From Sweltsa coloradensis (Eukaryota; Arthropoda; Insecta; Plecoptera; Chloroperlidae): a DNA stretch of 64,000 bases. Under the pieces are notes generated by a model, which was not told the origin of the DNA, ran no database searches, and saw only the letters and a list, made by a program, of their open reading frames with translations. This document shows, piece by piece, positions 11,306 to 22,164 of the stretch. Each line of letters begins with the position of its first letter. The first letter of the stretch is position 1. The position numbers and the translations under genes were made by a program. The stretch lies in NCBI GenBank assembly GCA_024449915.1, contig JAMZAV010002174.1, positions 1 through 64,000 of the forward strand. The letters run 5' to 3'.

Positions 11306-13141
11306 ATTTAACTCAGTAGGAATGATCGCTCCCCAACCAAAATTAGCATGGGTTGCCAGGTACCTAAATAGGACTGATTATGACGTATTCAAAGTTCATT
11401 TCACGTTTTGTGGAGGCTTGGAAACACACCGAAAACGCAAAAAAAAACTTGTTTTTTAACGAGGTACCTGAGTGTACAGTACCCTATAGCGGGCACCTAG
11501 GTACTAGATTTTGCGAAATAAAATCTCCCCGTAGACAACCTCAATGCCTACTACTTATGGGGTGTAAATTTGGTGGAAACAACTTATCTTAGGGCTATAT
11601 TAAGGGGCTTAATCTGTGATTTTAACGAATATATTTAAGAAAATCCATGGATAAAATCTTCAGTAAGGATTTTAAAGTGTAAGTTTTGATCCAGGTAAGT
11701 CCCAAAATATAGTCTTGATGTGTAGTACTTGAGAAACCTCTATCGGCGAATTACATTATTACGTAACATGATTTGAGTACGCCTTAACGTAAGTAAACAG
11801 ATTTTTGACTACATACTCGTAGGTTCATGGCCCTACAGATTGTAATAATAACCTTTTTCTGCCATGATTGACTTAAAGGCCTACCGTATCAAGTGTGGTC
11901 TATTTACTTATTATTTAAAACAATGAGACAATCATAAAACATTATTGTGCCAATAAAAAAACGTTTACCAAATTACATTGAAAAAATTTAAAATTTGACC
12001 TTCATTGACCTCTGCTGGACACAAAATTAATTTTGAACAAATTGTCATATTTTTTTTTCGAAAAACCCTTGAAAAAGCTTTGATGACATACAATGGATAC
12101 TAGGTTTCATTTACTCATTTTTTTAAAATTCAATTTTATTACACTTTCATTTAGGGGATGATTAGACCCTCCCACCCTTTGGGGATTTTAGGGGTTTCTT
12201 TATGGATTATTAAGTTTTGTTTTCTGAATCCAATGATACCAAATTCGCTTCTGTTGCAATTTGTCCAAGGTTCGACCTCAAATTTGCGTATAGACCCCGG
12301 ACTATATAGCTACAATAAAAACTTAATCTCTATGGCTAAAAATAAGTATTTTTAACTGATGCGAGATAGTTTATGTAAAATTTTAAACACATGTGAGGTC
12401 AAAACGCATAGGTTTAAACTAGTGAAAGTCCTGTGGTCCCTTTTAAAATATATATTATTTAATAGTCATCTTACCAAATTAAGGCTCGGCCTATTTTCAC
12501 AATTAAATCCATTTTCCTCCCGTATTTCATTACCATCCATCATTCAACTGTCTTTTTACAACAATTACTTTGCTAAAAGAGTTCCACCGCCTTCTTGAAT
12601 ACTACCAAACCTCTCAAAAGATACACAGATTTGAGATTTCGCAGCATAAAATCTCTATGCTCAAAATCGACGAGATTTCTAAAACCACCCATATTTTCCA
12701 TAGTTTTAAAGATACAAAAACGCTAGTCCATTCAAAAGATACGTAATTAGATTTCATGAATTATAGTTCCAAATGAATAATTCGCAAACAACTTTCCACA
12801 TTAGGAACAGGTCGTGTATTGTAAAATAAACACATGTTATCAGAACTTTTGTCAGTGACTGTACATTTCTACTATAAATCCAATCTAACCGTTGTTATCT
12901 TATTCCTATTGAACAATCAAATGGAAATGCAATTTAAATTTTTTCGATTCGCGCGATATTGGAGAAGTTATTGCCAAAAGTATGAAAATACAAAATCCAA
13001 ATTTGGCTCCAAGAACCCAACATAGAAAAAATATATACTCGCGATTTCTCATCTACTAGTGACCCTCTACAACAATCAATCATAAAAAAATCTGTCTCAA
13101 CAAAATGCAAACGGAAATTCGATTCTAAACTGGACTATATG
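11306..13141 (-). repeat. Giant palindrome, right arm (uninterrupted)
   Basis: About 1.84 kb that pairs, segment by segment, with 10,505-11,200, 4,038-4,315 and 1,618-2,462. Because it is uninterrupted it gives the state before insertion at both break points in the left arm. Since it lies in an ANKRD50 intron, the primary transcript would carry a very long imperfect hairpin. Confidence 0.92.
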
Positions 13142-13159
13142 ATTCTATTGTAAATAAAA

Positions 13160-13411
13160 CCTACTACTATGCCCAGTAGGCTGGGGAGAAAAATCAATAT
13201 CTCAATATGATATTGATAAGTGGGAATATTACCTTATCAACTCTATTTGGACAAAAAATATTAAAAACAGGCCCACTTAAAAAAAATAAAAAAATTGGGC
13301 ATTTATTGAGAATTTTTTTATTTTACAAACAATAACATTTTGATATATTGAAATCATATCGAAATTTTTCGTGTCATTGATAATTTAATGATATGTCATA
13401 GCCCAGCCCTA
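13160..13411. mobile_element. Degraded hAT-like MITE
   Basis: Ends in gcccagcccta, a hAT-like terminal sequence, and contains atatgatattgataagtggg and aaatcatatcgaaatttttc. A related copy is at 48,388-48,583. The left terminus is worn. Confidence 0.5.
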
Positions 13412-13430
13412 TACTATAGCGCGTTTATAG

Positions 13431-14491
13431 TAGGGCTGTGCGAACGGGAGATTTCAATTCGAGTCGAGTACGAGTTCGAGTTCAGTCAAATGTTCGGTTT
13501 TCGAGTTCAATTCGAGTTCAATTCGAGTTCATTTAAAAATTAATTTTAAGATGCTAGGGCCTTTTTTATATTTTTTAAATCGAGTTTATTTTCAAATTGA
13601 GAAAATGTGTTCTCCATTTCAGACTTTCTACTAGGCCTAGGTATCAAACAAATTCTTCAGTTTTAAAGCCTAGGCCTATCTTCTGGGTAAAAATATTTTT
13701 GGTTATGGAGACCTAGGGCCTAGCTAGGCCTACAACTATAACCTTGGTTTTGAAGGGTGCCATAGGCCTAGGTCTAGTGCTGGGTGCATTTTGGTATGGC
13801 AATCTGAGTTTGTAAGCCTAGCTAGGGCTTAAGATGGGTTTAAAATATACTAGGCCTAGGCGCTAATCTTAGCCAGAAGAAATCCTGCAGGCTACTAGGC
13901 CTAGCCTACCTGTTGTCACTGGTACTGTCACGCCGTGGTGTTGTTTGAATGTTTTACCTGCATTGTGACAAGTGTTCCATCTCATGAATATTTCAAAATT
14001 GTATTTTATGCTAGGCCTATGCTTTAGAGAAGAAATTACGCCTAAGCCTAGCCTAGTCCGCCGCATATTTTTAAAAATCATCTGTCTGCTCTGCTCTCTC
14101 CTCGTGAATCGTGGCCATTTTTGTTGTCAACAACATACATCTCGGACACAAAAGTGGTGATACACGGTAGACGTGAATGATTTCAAAACTGACAGCCAAT
14201 CAACGCTCGCATGTGACGTATGACCAGCTCCAATTGGATCTCGCAAAGTTCAGCCGGCCAATCATAACGAGCTTCACCTCAGAAGGAGTTTGACTATCGT
14301 GTATCACGATCTTTGCCGCGTATGCTGCTATCTAACGGACGAAACACGTAACTTTTGACGGGTCGGTAAATGAAAATGCTGTTTTTACCGACGCTCGAAT
14401 ATTCGAGTTCAAAATAAATGAAACTCGAATTTGTTCGAACTCGCCGTGAACTCGACTCGTACTCGAATATTCGAGTACTCGCACAGCCCTA
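13431..14491. mobile_element. hAT-type non-autonomous transposon (MITE), 1,061 bp
   Basis: The ends TAGGGCTGTGCGA and TCGCACAGCCCTA are inverted repeats, and the 8-bp target duplication GTTTATAG (13,423-13,430 and 14,492-14,499) is perfect, which is diagnostic for the hAT superfamily. Subterminal DNA is rich in (C)GAGTTCGA and ATTCGAGT words on both sides. The interior holds a cluster of TAGGCCTA palindromes (about 13,630-14,060) but no transposase. Confidence 0.92.
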
Positions 14492-14572
14492 GTTTATAGC
14501 TTTCACCACCGTGAGAAGATGGAGTGCTCTACAGCGGGAATCCTCACAGAAAAGCTTTGTCTCCACATCTAC

Positions 14573-14742
14573 CTGTCTGTCGCCTCGAGGTCTCCCCCTC
14601 TCGTCAACGCCAGCTGCAGAAGAGCGGCGTTGCCCTCTGCAGCCAGACTGTGCAAGACCGTCCTCCCGCTGCCATCGCTTGACAGCGTTAGAGCGTCCAA
14701 CTCAGCGAGGGGGTCTTCTGTGATCGCCTCTTCCACGGAGAT
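14573..14742 (-). CDS. ANKRD50: ANKRD50 exon 5: first ankyrin repeats
   Basis: Acceptor ctctacag|ATCTCCGTG and donor GACAG|gtagat bound 170 bp (residues 533-588 plus two bases). The peptide ISVEEAITEDPLAELDAL leads into an ankyrin repeat, GRTVLHSLAAEGNAALLQL, and ends at GGDLEATD. The open split codon is completed by exon 6 as Arg. Confidence 0.88.
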
Positions 14743-16203
14743 CTGTAGAGAACAAACAAATACAATTTATATTAGGTATCATCTATGTCAGAGCTTAATC
14801 GATTTTAAAATAGGCCCCTACAATAATTAAAATATATTTTATAACAGAAACGATTGTTGTAGGGTTGCTGCCAAATGAAGATTGATTCTTAATCAATCAG
14901 TGGATAATCAATTAATGTTATTACAGAAAATTGATTGTGTATTCTCCTTTCTCCTTCAAAAGATCAAAATCAATTAATTTCATGTTCAGATATTTAAGTT
15001 TTCTAGTGGTGAATCTTTTGATTCCACCTATTTTTTTGTAGGTAGGCCTAAATAAATTTTTGGACAATAATTGTACAAAAAATTGATAAAAATCAAATTA
15101 TAATTTTTATCTGTGAAGCTATTGAAGTGATTATCGAACGACAACCCTAGCTTGTTCTGTTCCTTGTGCTACAACTTATTGACTCAAGTCAAGTTTCCTT
15201 CCCTAGAAAACACACGTACGGTACCCTACATCCAATCATAGAACAAGATGACAGCAACACAAACAAAACTCTAATTCTAGAACACTATGTCATCATATCT
15301 AGTACACGGTCTTTAATATTATATTGTTTTTTGTGAGTGTCAGTAACAGCTATATCAATTACGATCTAATCCCCTCCATGTTAGGGAGAGAGGAAGGAAA
15401 ACAAACTCAAAATAACTTCACCAGAGCAAATAAAAGATGATGGAAACAGCATGGTTGCCAGCATAATAAACTCATGAAAAATCAAGTGCTTGGGTAAAAG
15501 AATGGCCATAACCGAGCCTAGATATAATACATAAACGGACCATAAATTTGGTCAGTTTTGATTTATTTTACACACAGAAAACCGTAATATATTTTTTAAC
15601 AATATGGATATGGGGTAACTTATGGAAATCAATCCAGAAATTAAAACGATCATCTCAGTGGGATATATCCAACCCAGGTCTCCCGATTGCCTGTTACTTA
15701 CCTCTAAGCTACAGCTAATAAGTAATAACTTCTAGATTGTTGGTGCATTATCGATCTGAATAGACTGGAACAGTAGGCCTACTGCAACGGTTCTGAGCTG
15801 CCTTTGAACTGAGCTTTCAAGTAAACATTATTATTTTATTTTTTATAGTGTCATTACTTAACGCAGACGTAGGGCTACGAGCAAGGATTTATTTATAAAT
15901 GTAATTAATCGGGAAACACTCCCATAAATCCCATAGGCCTAGTAAGTATAAATTATTATTTTTACCTATGGAAATCCATCTCAGTACGGTATCGTACCAC
16001 GGCAATCGGGGTACCCCGTTGAGACGTTGTTTTTTTTTAATTTCTGGATTGATTACTTCCTAATTAATTACACCTATGGGAGTGTTTTCCATTTAATTAA
16101 TAGGGTTAGGACTACTTGTTTTTTCAATGATAGGTGTCGGAACTGAGTAGAAGTAGTGCCTACCAACCTAGATAAATCTACGTTGACGTCTGTCTCCTCC
16201 TAC
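14743..16203. other. Intron 4: AT-rich, with a SINE-like repeat (family C)
   Basis: Bases about 15,620-15,950 share words with 43,125-43,400 (aggtctcccgattgcc; gatctgaatagactggaacagta; gcctttgaactga; aatgtcattac). Bases 15,905-16,110 include cgggaaacactccca, an end also seen at 22,125, 53,650 and 63,520. No coding exon seen between the two ANKRD50 exons. Confidence 0.5.
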
Positions 16204-16277
16204 CTGACTAGAAACCATGCTCTCCTCCGCCTCCTCTTACCTGACTAGAAACCATGCTCTCCTCCGCCTCCTCCTCG
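16204..16277 (-). repeat. 37-bp tandem duplication over the ANKRD50 exon 4 donor
   Basis: Units 16,204-16,240 and 16,241-16,277 are nearly identical and give two donors (exon ends 16,241 and 16,204). Extending to the outer donor reads VRGGGGEHGF and then TAG before the splice site, a premature stop. Confidence 0.93.
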
Positions 16278-16384
16278 TGCTGCTCCCTGATGGCTCCGGC
16301 GTCAACCAACAGCGACACGACCTTGGGGTCCTTCGGTAGCGACACGGCAGCAAACAGCGCGTCGGGACTTAGCGTCACCTCGCT
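16241..16384 (-). CDS. ANKRD50: ANKRD50 exon 4: linker, acidic 3' end
   Basis: Acceptor tctccccag|AGCGAGGTG with a pyrimidine tract and donor AGTCAG|gtaaga bound 144 bp in phase 0 (residues 485-532). The peptide runs SEVTLSPDALF, then DPKVVSLLVDAGA (a partial ankyrin-like helix pair, compare VLQLLVKAGA in vertebrates), and ends REQHEEEAEESMVSSQ. The donor is duplicated 37 bp further into the intron. Confidence 0.88.
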
Positions 16385-16529
16385 CTGGGGAGAAGAACGA
16401 GGTTTAGTAATAGGGTTTCCATTACTCTCTCACGGACACTCATAGGGAAGGATTGACTTGAATATTGACATGTTGGTACCATAGCTATGTAGGCCTACTC
16501 CAGCTTTGCACAAGTGACAAGACATTTCA

Positions 16530-16767
16530 GGAACTTGTTTTGTTGTGGGGGTCCAAAGTAAAATCATTAGCTAGTATGTTTTTACTGATTTAGTAACAAA
16601 CAAAAAAAAACTTCAGAAACCTTGTATTTTAAACAAAAGTCCTTTATACTTAAAATAGCAAAGTTTAAGGTTTTGTAGTTTTTTGTTTTTTTTTGTTTTC
16701 AGTTATTTTGGATTTTAGTGAAAAACATGATGATTTTATTTTGGACCCCCCTAACCAAACAAGTTCC
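16530..16767. mobile_element. Short MITE with 38-bp TIRs and 8-bp target duplication
   Basis: Terminal inverted repeats GGAACTTGTTTTGTTGTGGG (16,530 on) and its complement ending CAAGTTCC (16,767) run about 38 bp with few mismatches. The flanks carry a perfect 8-bp duplication ACATTTCA (16,522-16,529 and 16,768-16,775). The TSD length suggests hAT. Confidence 0.9.
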
Positions 16768-16818
16768 ACATTTCAAGCCCAAAACTAGTTCTAGAAAGGC
16801 CCAGATGGAAATCTTAGA

Positions 16819-17331
16819 CCACGTTTACATTACTGTAGTTACTACCCGGGTAATCATTACCCGGGTAATCATTACCAGGGTAACACCTACTTTGAATTAC
16901 GAACGTATTGAGTAGATCATTAGTTAGGCTACCTAAACATAACGTTCTCGAGAAACTATATTTAGAAGGCTGCGCGCACTCAAAAAATAACCTTAAAACT
17001 CGGCTGTCCGTCTATTTGAATAAGAGTAGGCCTATAACGACTTTTCGTTTGTGAAATTTGACATCTGAATTATCCGTTACACAACAAAACAACACACAAT
17101 TACGTAAAAGAGCTGGACGAGACGTATTTGGAAAAGTAAGGTCATGTCAATTACCAGTGTAGCCAACTTTGTGCGTTCCTCTACTCTTTTTTACAGAGTT
17201 TACGTTACCCTTACCCAGCCTAAATTACTCTTGTAAAATTTCCTACCAGTGTAGCAACTTCAAATGTTCACACACAAAAATTACCCGCGTAATTAGACCT
17301 ACCCCGTAATATGCTAGTAATGTAAACGGGG
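16819..17331. mobile_element. MITE with CC(A/C)CGTTTACAT termini
   Basis: Left end ccacgtttacattact and right end agtaatgtaaacgggg are inverted. Both ends carry iterated TTACCCGGGTAAT-type words. Flanks tcttaga and tattaga form an imperfect 7-8 bp duplication. No coding sequence. Confidence 0.75.
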
Positions 17332-19011
17332 TATTAGATGTCAAAGTAGACCTACTTAAGCATTAAGACCAACACAACCACAAAACCAATAGTGTTTCAT
17401 ACATTTCACATTTAGTTCTTTAGACTATTATGTATGAATAACCTTTGTTGTTAAAGTACCCTAAAACTACATGGGCCCACTACAAATCATAACTTCTACT
17501 GTAAAATTTTTCATGTCCATGTTTTGTCAACATGCTATGTAGACTGTACCTGTTTAGACTTGACCTGACCACAGAATTCATGATTGATAATATGACTGAA
17601 AAAAAAATTGATCCTTCAAAAACTCGAAACACAAATATGCTGACAAAAGTTTTAGGTGCACTGACAGTAGTTCCTTGGCACAAGAATGAAGAAGAAAGGA
17701 AGGTTGTTTGGATGATAGTTGCACACATCACCGCCTCTTGTATACATTGCGTGGCTTGGAACATCAAATTAGGTCAATCGAGAGGATGGAAGATGAATAT
17801 TATGATGTACGATATCAAAAATATAAAATAAACATCAGATACCTACTTAAAAAAGTTTTGTTGTGCAATTGATTTTTTAGTGTGTTATCCTAATACAATA
17901 TTTTTAATGACGTAATGGTCATAAGGGATGGGTTTGTTGCATTAACATCTGTATTTATTCAATTATATGTGAGACAAGAGAATGCACCATTATATAGATG
18001 AGGATCAAGATGAAGAATAATAACAAAAATACTTTAATGTGGGACTGGAACCCACGCCTATAAGTCATAAAACAATTATAAAATTAATTCGTATTTAGAG
18101 TCTACCCCTCAGTCATATAATTGATTTTCAATGGGGGACATTAAACCAAAGAGACCAAGCCAACCCTGTAGGCCCCGACGCAATCGACGAGTGAGCAATA
18201 ACCAACCAAAGATCAATATTTTTAATAGGAAATATAGCAATCAGTGGTATGGACAGTGCGAACACGCGCGGATCAACGCCAGAATCAAAAAGGCCGATTC
18301 ATAAAACTTTGACTTTATTATGTGCCTCGTTGCTAGGACGCTCCAAAATCACTGTTTACAAATTTCTAACACAAGAACTGATGGACTCAAGCCCAAATCA
18401 GAAGTAAAAAAAACTTCTTCCTATATACGATACGAGAGATACGATTAGAGTCGGCTCCAAAGCAGTAGTAGCTAATTATTGGACTTTATGTTGGTGAAAA
18501 TTGCATTTTCATAATTATTGCAAAATATAGCGCTATTAGGGAACAAAAATCTCTCTGTCCATCACAAAGTCATGTCTAAAACAAATAAAATTCAGTCCAA
18601 AGGACATGCTTTTCTTTGTTGATATGACTGTTCAACAAGGATAATACAGAATGTTTTTAGTGATCGTGGGGGTTCGTGGGGTAGTTTTGCATACCTAGAG
18701 AGAACTAGTGTAACAATTTATTCCAACACTTTATGTGGCTATATTGAATCAATATGTTCCAATAATTCATCATTTACCATAAGAAGAAGTGCAAGAAACA
18801 CCCACCATTTAGGATATTGGTCAAAAGGAAAAAATAGATGCTACAAAATGTTGAATTTGTTGTTTAAATTTAAATGCTAAACAGAACTCTAAGAAATGTA
18901 TCTTAATTGTGTTAGTCACTTCTTTTAAAATTCATGCCATCATGGGTTTTCTAGGTAGCCAGTAGAGCCATGCCATTTGGCATGAATCATGATTGTCTTT
19001 CACCTCTCGTA
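17332..19011. other. Intron 3 remainder
   Basis: Contains a 99-codon plus-strand open frame (17,532-17,831) that I do not recognise and that has no gene context, a family-A repeat at 18,091-18,415, and otherwise AT-rich DNA. Confidence 0.4.
18091..18415 (+). repeat. Interspersed repeat family A, copy 1
   Basis: Begins gtatttagagtctaccc, contains caatgggggacattaaacc, ccaagccaaccctgtaggcc and gtgcctcgttgctaggac. Near-identical to 20,308-20,640; partial copies at 45,698-45,780, 50,280-50,370 (reverse) and 53,097-53,215 (reverse). Confidence 0.8.
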
Positions 19012-19182
19012 TTTAGCCACCCACCTGCGTCAGACTATTCTCTACCGGCGCTCTGCAGTCTATCTCTCGTACTATACACCCACCTGCGTCAGACTATTCT
19101 CTACCGGCGCTCTGCAGTCTATCTCTCGTACTATACACCCACCTGCGTCAGACTATTCTCTACCGGCGCTCTGCAGTCTATG
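19012..19182 (-). repeat. 59-bp tandem triplication over the ANKRD50 exon 3 donor
   Basis: Three nearly identical units put equivalent donor sites at exon ends 19,143, 19,084 and 19,025, a spacing of exactly 59 bp. Each unit carries about 40 bp of the exon end and some intron. Reading past the first donor gives VGV and then TAG, so either outer donor would cut the protein short. Confidence 0.93.
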
Positions 19183-19316
19183 AGCCAGAGCGTCGCCAGG
19201 AGCTGCTGGTCCAGGACTTCGCTGTCGAGCGCCGTCACCGAGCCGGCGGAGGGAGCGACGGCCGTTAGCGACGCGAAGGTGGGGAGCCGCGTGAGGTGTA
19301 ACGCCAGCTCATGGAC
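19143..19316 (-). CDS. ANKRD50: ANKRD50 exon 3: linker between NTPase and ankyrin array
   Basis: Acceptor cttcag|GTCCATGAG and donor ACGCAG|gtgggt bound 174 bp in phase 0 (residues 427-484), starting VHELALHLTRL and ending LIDCRAPVENSLTQ. It corresponds to the less conserved EFALHL...LWMI stretch of vertebrate ANKRD50. The donor end is triplicated (see the repeat at 19,012-19,182). Confidence 0.87.
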
Positions 19317-19839
19317 CTGAAGATGTATTGTATTCATTAGCCATTTTTTTACACTCATGTGCACGTCATTAAGACATGCAAGTTTTAAAAGTTGTCATTC
19401 CAATACCAAGCTTACAATGATGTAACTATAACATAGAAAATATCTACTGCCAAGGGTAGCTCAAGTAACAAATTAAATTCAATATGTCAGGAGAAAGCAG
19501 GCAGGATTTAATGTTTGACACGTTCCTTGTCCTGCAGCCATAAATCATTACATCTAAAAACAACTTAGCATAATTGTTAATGAAGTACATCTGTACGCCC
19601 CTATTATAACAGATTTTCAATATTTAGCATAAATCAATAACAAAATGCGTAGTTATTTGAGTGTTTTACGTAGACCATTTTTTAAGATTCTAAATCCTAG
19701 AAAATTGAATTTAATTTTTGTTTATTTTCTATAATCAATTGATGGAAAAGTGTATGATAGAAGCTCTTCATAATTATTTTTTACGCAATTATATAAAATC
19801 ACAAATAGATGCGACTAAAATTGCCTGAGAAATTTAAAA

Positions 19840-20190
19840 GCGCACAAAAAGAGCATTTAAGCAAAACAATGTACAACTACACCTCAGACCAATGAATGAT
19901 TAAAATATTCTTCAATAGACAAAAGCTATTCTCTAACAAATATGTTTTAACCTTCATTTTAAATATATCTCTACTGCAGTTGTACATAGTTACTGTGTTT
20001 AATATCATGTGGCAGTTTATTATACATGTTTACTCCCATATTTACCGGATCGGTATCTAACAGTGAAGCTAGCCCACCTGGTGCAGCAGGGCGGTTCTCT
20101 AAAAGCTGAGTTAAATTTAATTTTAACTCCGCACTTAACATGGTGGCGTTAATTATCACTTCTAACGCGAACCTTAGAGACTACAGTCAG
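19840..20190 (-). pseudogene. LINE fragment: reverse transcriptase C-terminal tail
   Basis: The frame reads PAAPGGLASLL, then NMGVNMYNKLPHDIK, and after a frameshift FCLLKNIL/FCSIEEYF-like sequence. The YNKLP...IK and final F(Y/C)S(I/L)EE patterns are typical of the end of CR1/jockey-group ORF2 proteins. Only about 300 bp remain. It lies in ANKRD50 intron 2. Confidence 0.65.
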
Positions 20191-20307
20191 CAAGAAAGTT
20201 TGTTGTGAACAGAACAGAGGGTTTGGTTTAGTTGATACGGGGTGTATCTCACAGCTCCTATGCCGTAGCCGACTAGCTGCTGATCTAAAAAATAAAATAA
20301 AAAATAG

Positions 20308-20640
20308 TATTTAGAGTCTACCCACTCAGTCATTTAATTGATTTTCAATGAGGGACATAAACCAAAGCGACTAAGCCGACCCTGTAGGCCCCGACGCAAT
20401 CAACGAGTGAGCGATAACCAACCAAAGATCGATATTTTTAATAAGAAATATAGCAATCAGTGGTATGGACAAAGTGAATACCCGTGTTTAACGCGAGAAT
20501 CAACAGGGAAGATTCAGAACAACTTTGAATTTATTATGTGCCTCGTTGCTAGGACGACTCTAAACTCATCGTTTACTAATTCCTAAGAACCCAAAGAACT
20601 GATGGACTTAAGTCCAAATCAGAAGCCTAAAATCTTTGGC
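20308..20640 (+). repeat. Interspersed repeat family A, copy 2
   Basis: Closely matches 18,091-18,415 through gaactgatggactt. It is followed at 20,641-20,700 by a tRNA-like stretch (cgggaatcgaaccctgga), so the family may be a SINE read from its 3' side. Confidence 0.8.
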
Positions 20641-21084
20641 CTATAGCGGGAATCGAACCCTGGACGCTAATCACCAAGACGAACGAGCCACACAAAAGAC
20701 CAACGAGTGACGTCACAAGCAGGATGTAGTGGAGCTGTGAGTGGCTGGCGGAGAGTTGGCAGATTAAAAATAATTGGTCTATGACAAAAGTGATTTGAAA
20801 TTAAAACATACTTTAATGACACAATAAATTTGGTCAAGGTTCGTAAAGTGAATGAAATTGGCTCCAAATTCAAAGTCGTGATGAAGTCCCTGCAGAAACT
20901 TTGATTATATTGCTGGTGTAGCCGCGTGGCAATATTTAACGGCTGACTTCGCTTAGTTAGTTGACTGTACAGAAATCAATCTAATGTATGTGCTGGGCCT
21001 ATGGAAATGCATAAAGCGAAGTCAGTGGAGATTCTTTCCGCTGACTCCGCTTGCAAGCAATTATAAAGCTGCTGTGTTGCCCAG
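20641..21084. other. Intron 2 spacer before the decayed transposon
   Basis: Non-coding. A small inverted pair gctgacttcgctt (20,941) and aagcgaagtcag (21,014) and a direct echo ctgactccgcttg lie next to the transposon terminus. Confidence 0.4.
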
Positions 21085-22019
21085 GAATTATGGAATTAAA
21101 TTTGGCAAATAGCGGAAAAAAATGAAACACAGCTGAATTTTTTTCCAATATGCTGAGTTGGGTATGTAGTTTAACATACTCAAAGTCCCCACCTGTACCG
21201 CGTGAGCTTCCTTATAATATGACCTTGAAATGACCCCGAGAAACGTTTGTTTAGTTTTATCTCGCAAATGGTAGAAATTAGAAAAAAACTACTTCAAGCA
21301 AATATTGTTGTACATTTAATTGTCTACAAAAAAGGTCCTTACCTATTTTATCGCTAGTTCACTCCTTCCTCTCCAAAATCAAGGAAAAGTTAACCCACGT
21401 TTTTGATAATTTCAGAAATCTGGCAACAACGCTTAAAAAAACAAGTTAAAATGTCTTGCAAACTTGGTTGTGACCCAGAGTGATTTTAGGGTGTTTTCTC
21501 AGATCAAGATTGACTACTGTTCTTGGTTGTAGTTGTGACGTATTGAATAAGGCGTGGCTATCATTGGCGAGTGTATGTCAATTTCAAGTGGGATTGTATA
21601 GGGGATGAAAAAATCAACTCCCATGATGCTTACATTGTCGCTGCAGAGCTTTAAAGAAACAAAATGGAAAATAAATTGGCGATGTCAAAACTAAAGATCG
21701 AGTGCAGACTTTAGCAAAGGTAAAAATTCTTTAAAATTCAAGGTCATGTCGTAGCCGCTGATCCTCTGCAACTTTTTCAGCGCATATCAGTTTCCGTGAA
21801 ATTGCAAGAAGATTTTAGAAAGTTATTTTGAGTATGAATTGTTACCTTACCCATTCTCTCTGTTTGATAAAAATGGAATGAGAAAAACTAATAAGGCACC
21901 TATATAATATATATTCAATATTTGAAAAGAATCGGGAAATACAGTCCCAACTGGCAGTTTCTACGTAATATATGGAAGTTTGCTCTTCCATCGTTTTGTG
22001 TGGCCCGCTGGGGGAACTT

Positions 22020-22140
22020 ACAGGATCCTATTTACTACAATTATTCAGAAATTAAAAAAGTCCGCCCCAACCGGGAATTTTTAATTTCTGAATTGTAGTA
22101 AACAATATCAATTACACCTACGGGAGTGTTTCCCGACTAA
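22020..22140. repeat. Family C repeat fragment inside the transposon
   Basis: Inverted words cagaaattaaaaaagtccgc and aatttctgaattgtagtaaa with a following cctacgggagtgtttcccga; same words at 53,505-53,670. Confidence 0.65.
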
Positions 22141-22164
22141 ACAAATTGAGATACAGGATCCTGT

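Noticed and set aside
10893..11592. Pair of matching frames suggesting a duplicated gene
   Set aside because: They are inverted arms of the palindrome; no known protein, and the DNA similarity extends beyond the frames.
17532..17831. 99-codon gene in intron 3
   Set aside because: No recognisable family, low-complexity end, an overlapping minus-strand frame of equal size; no support beyond openness.
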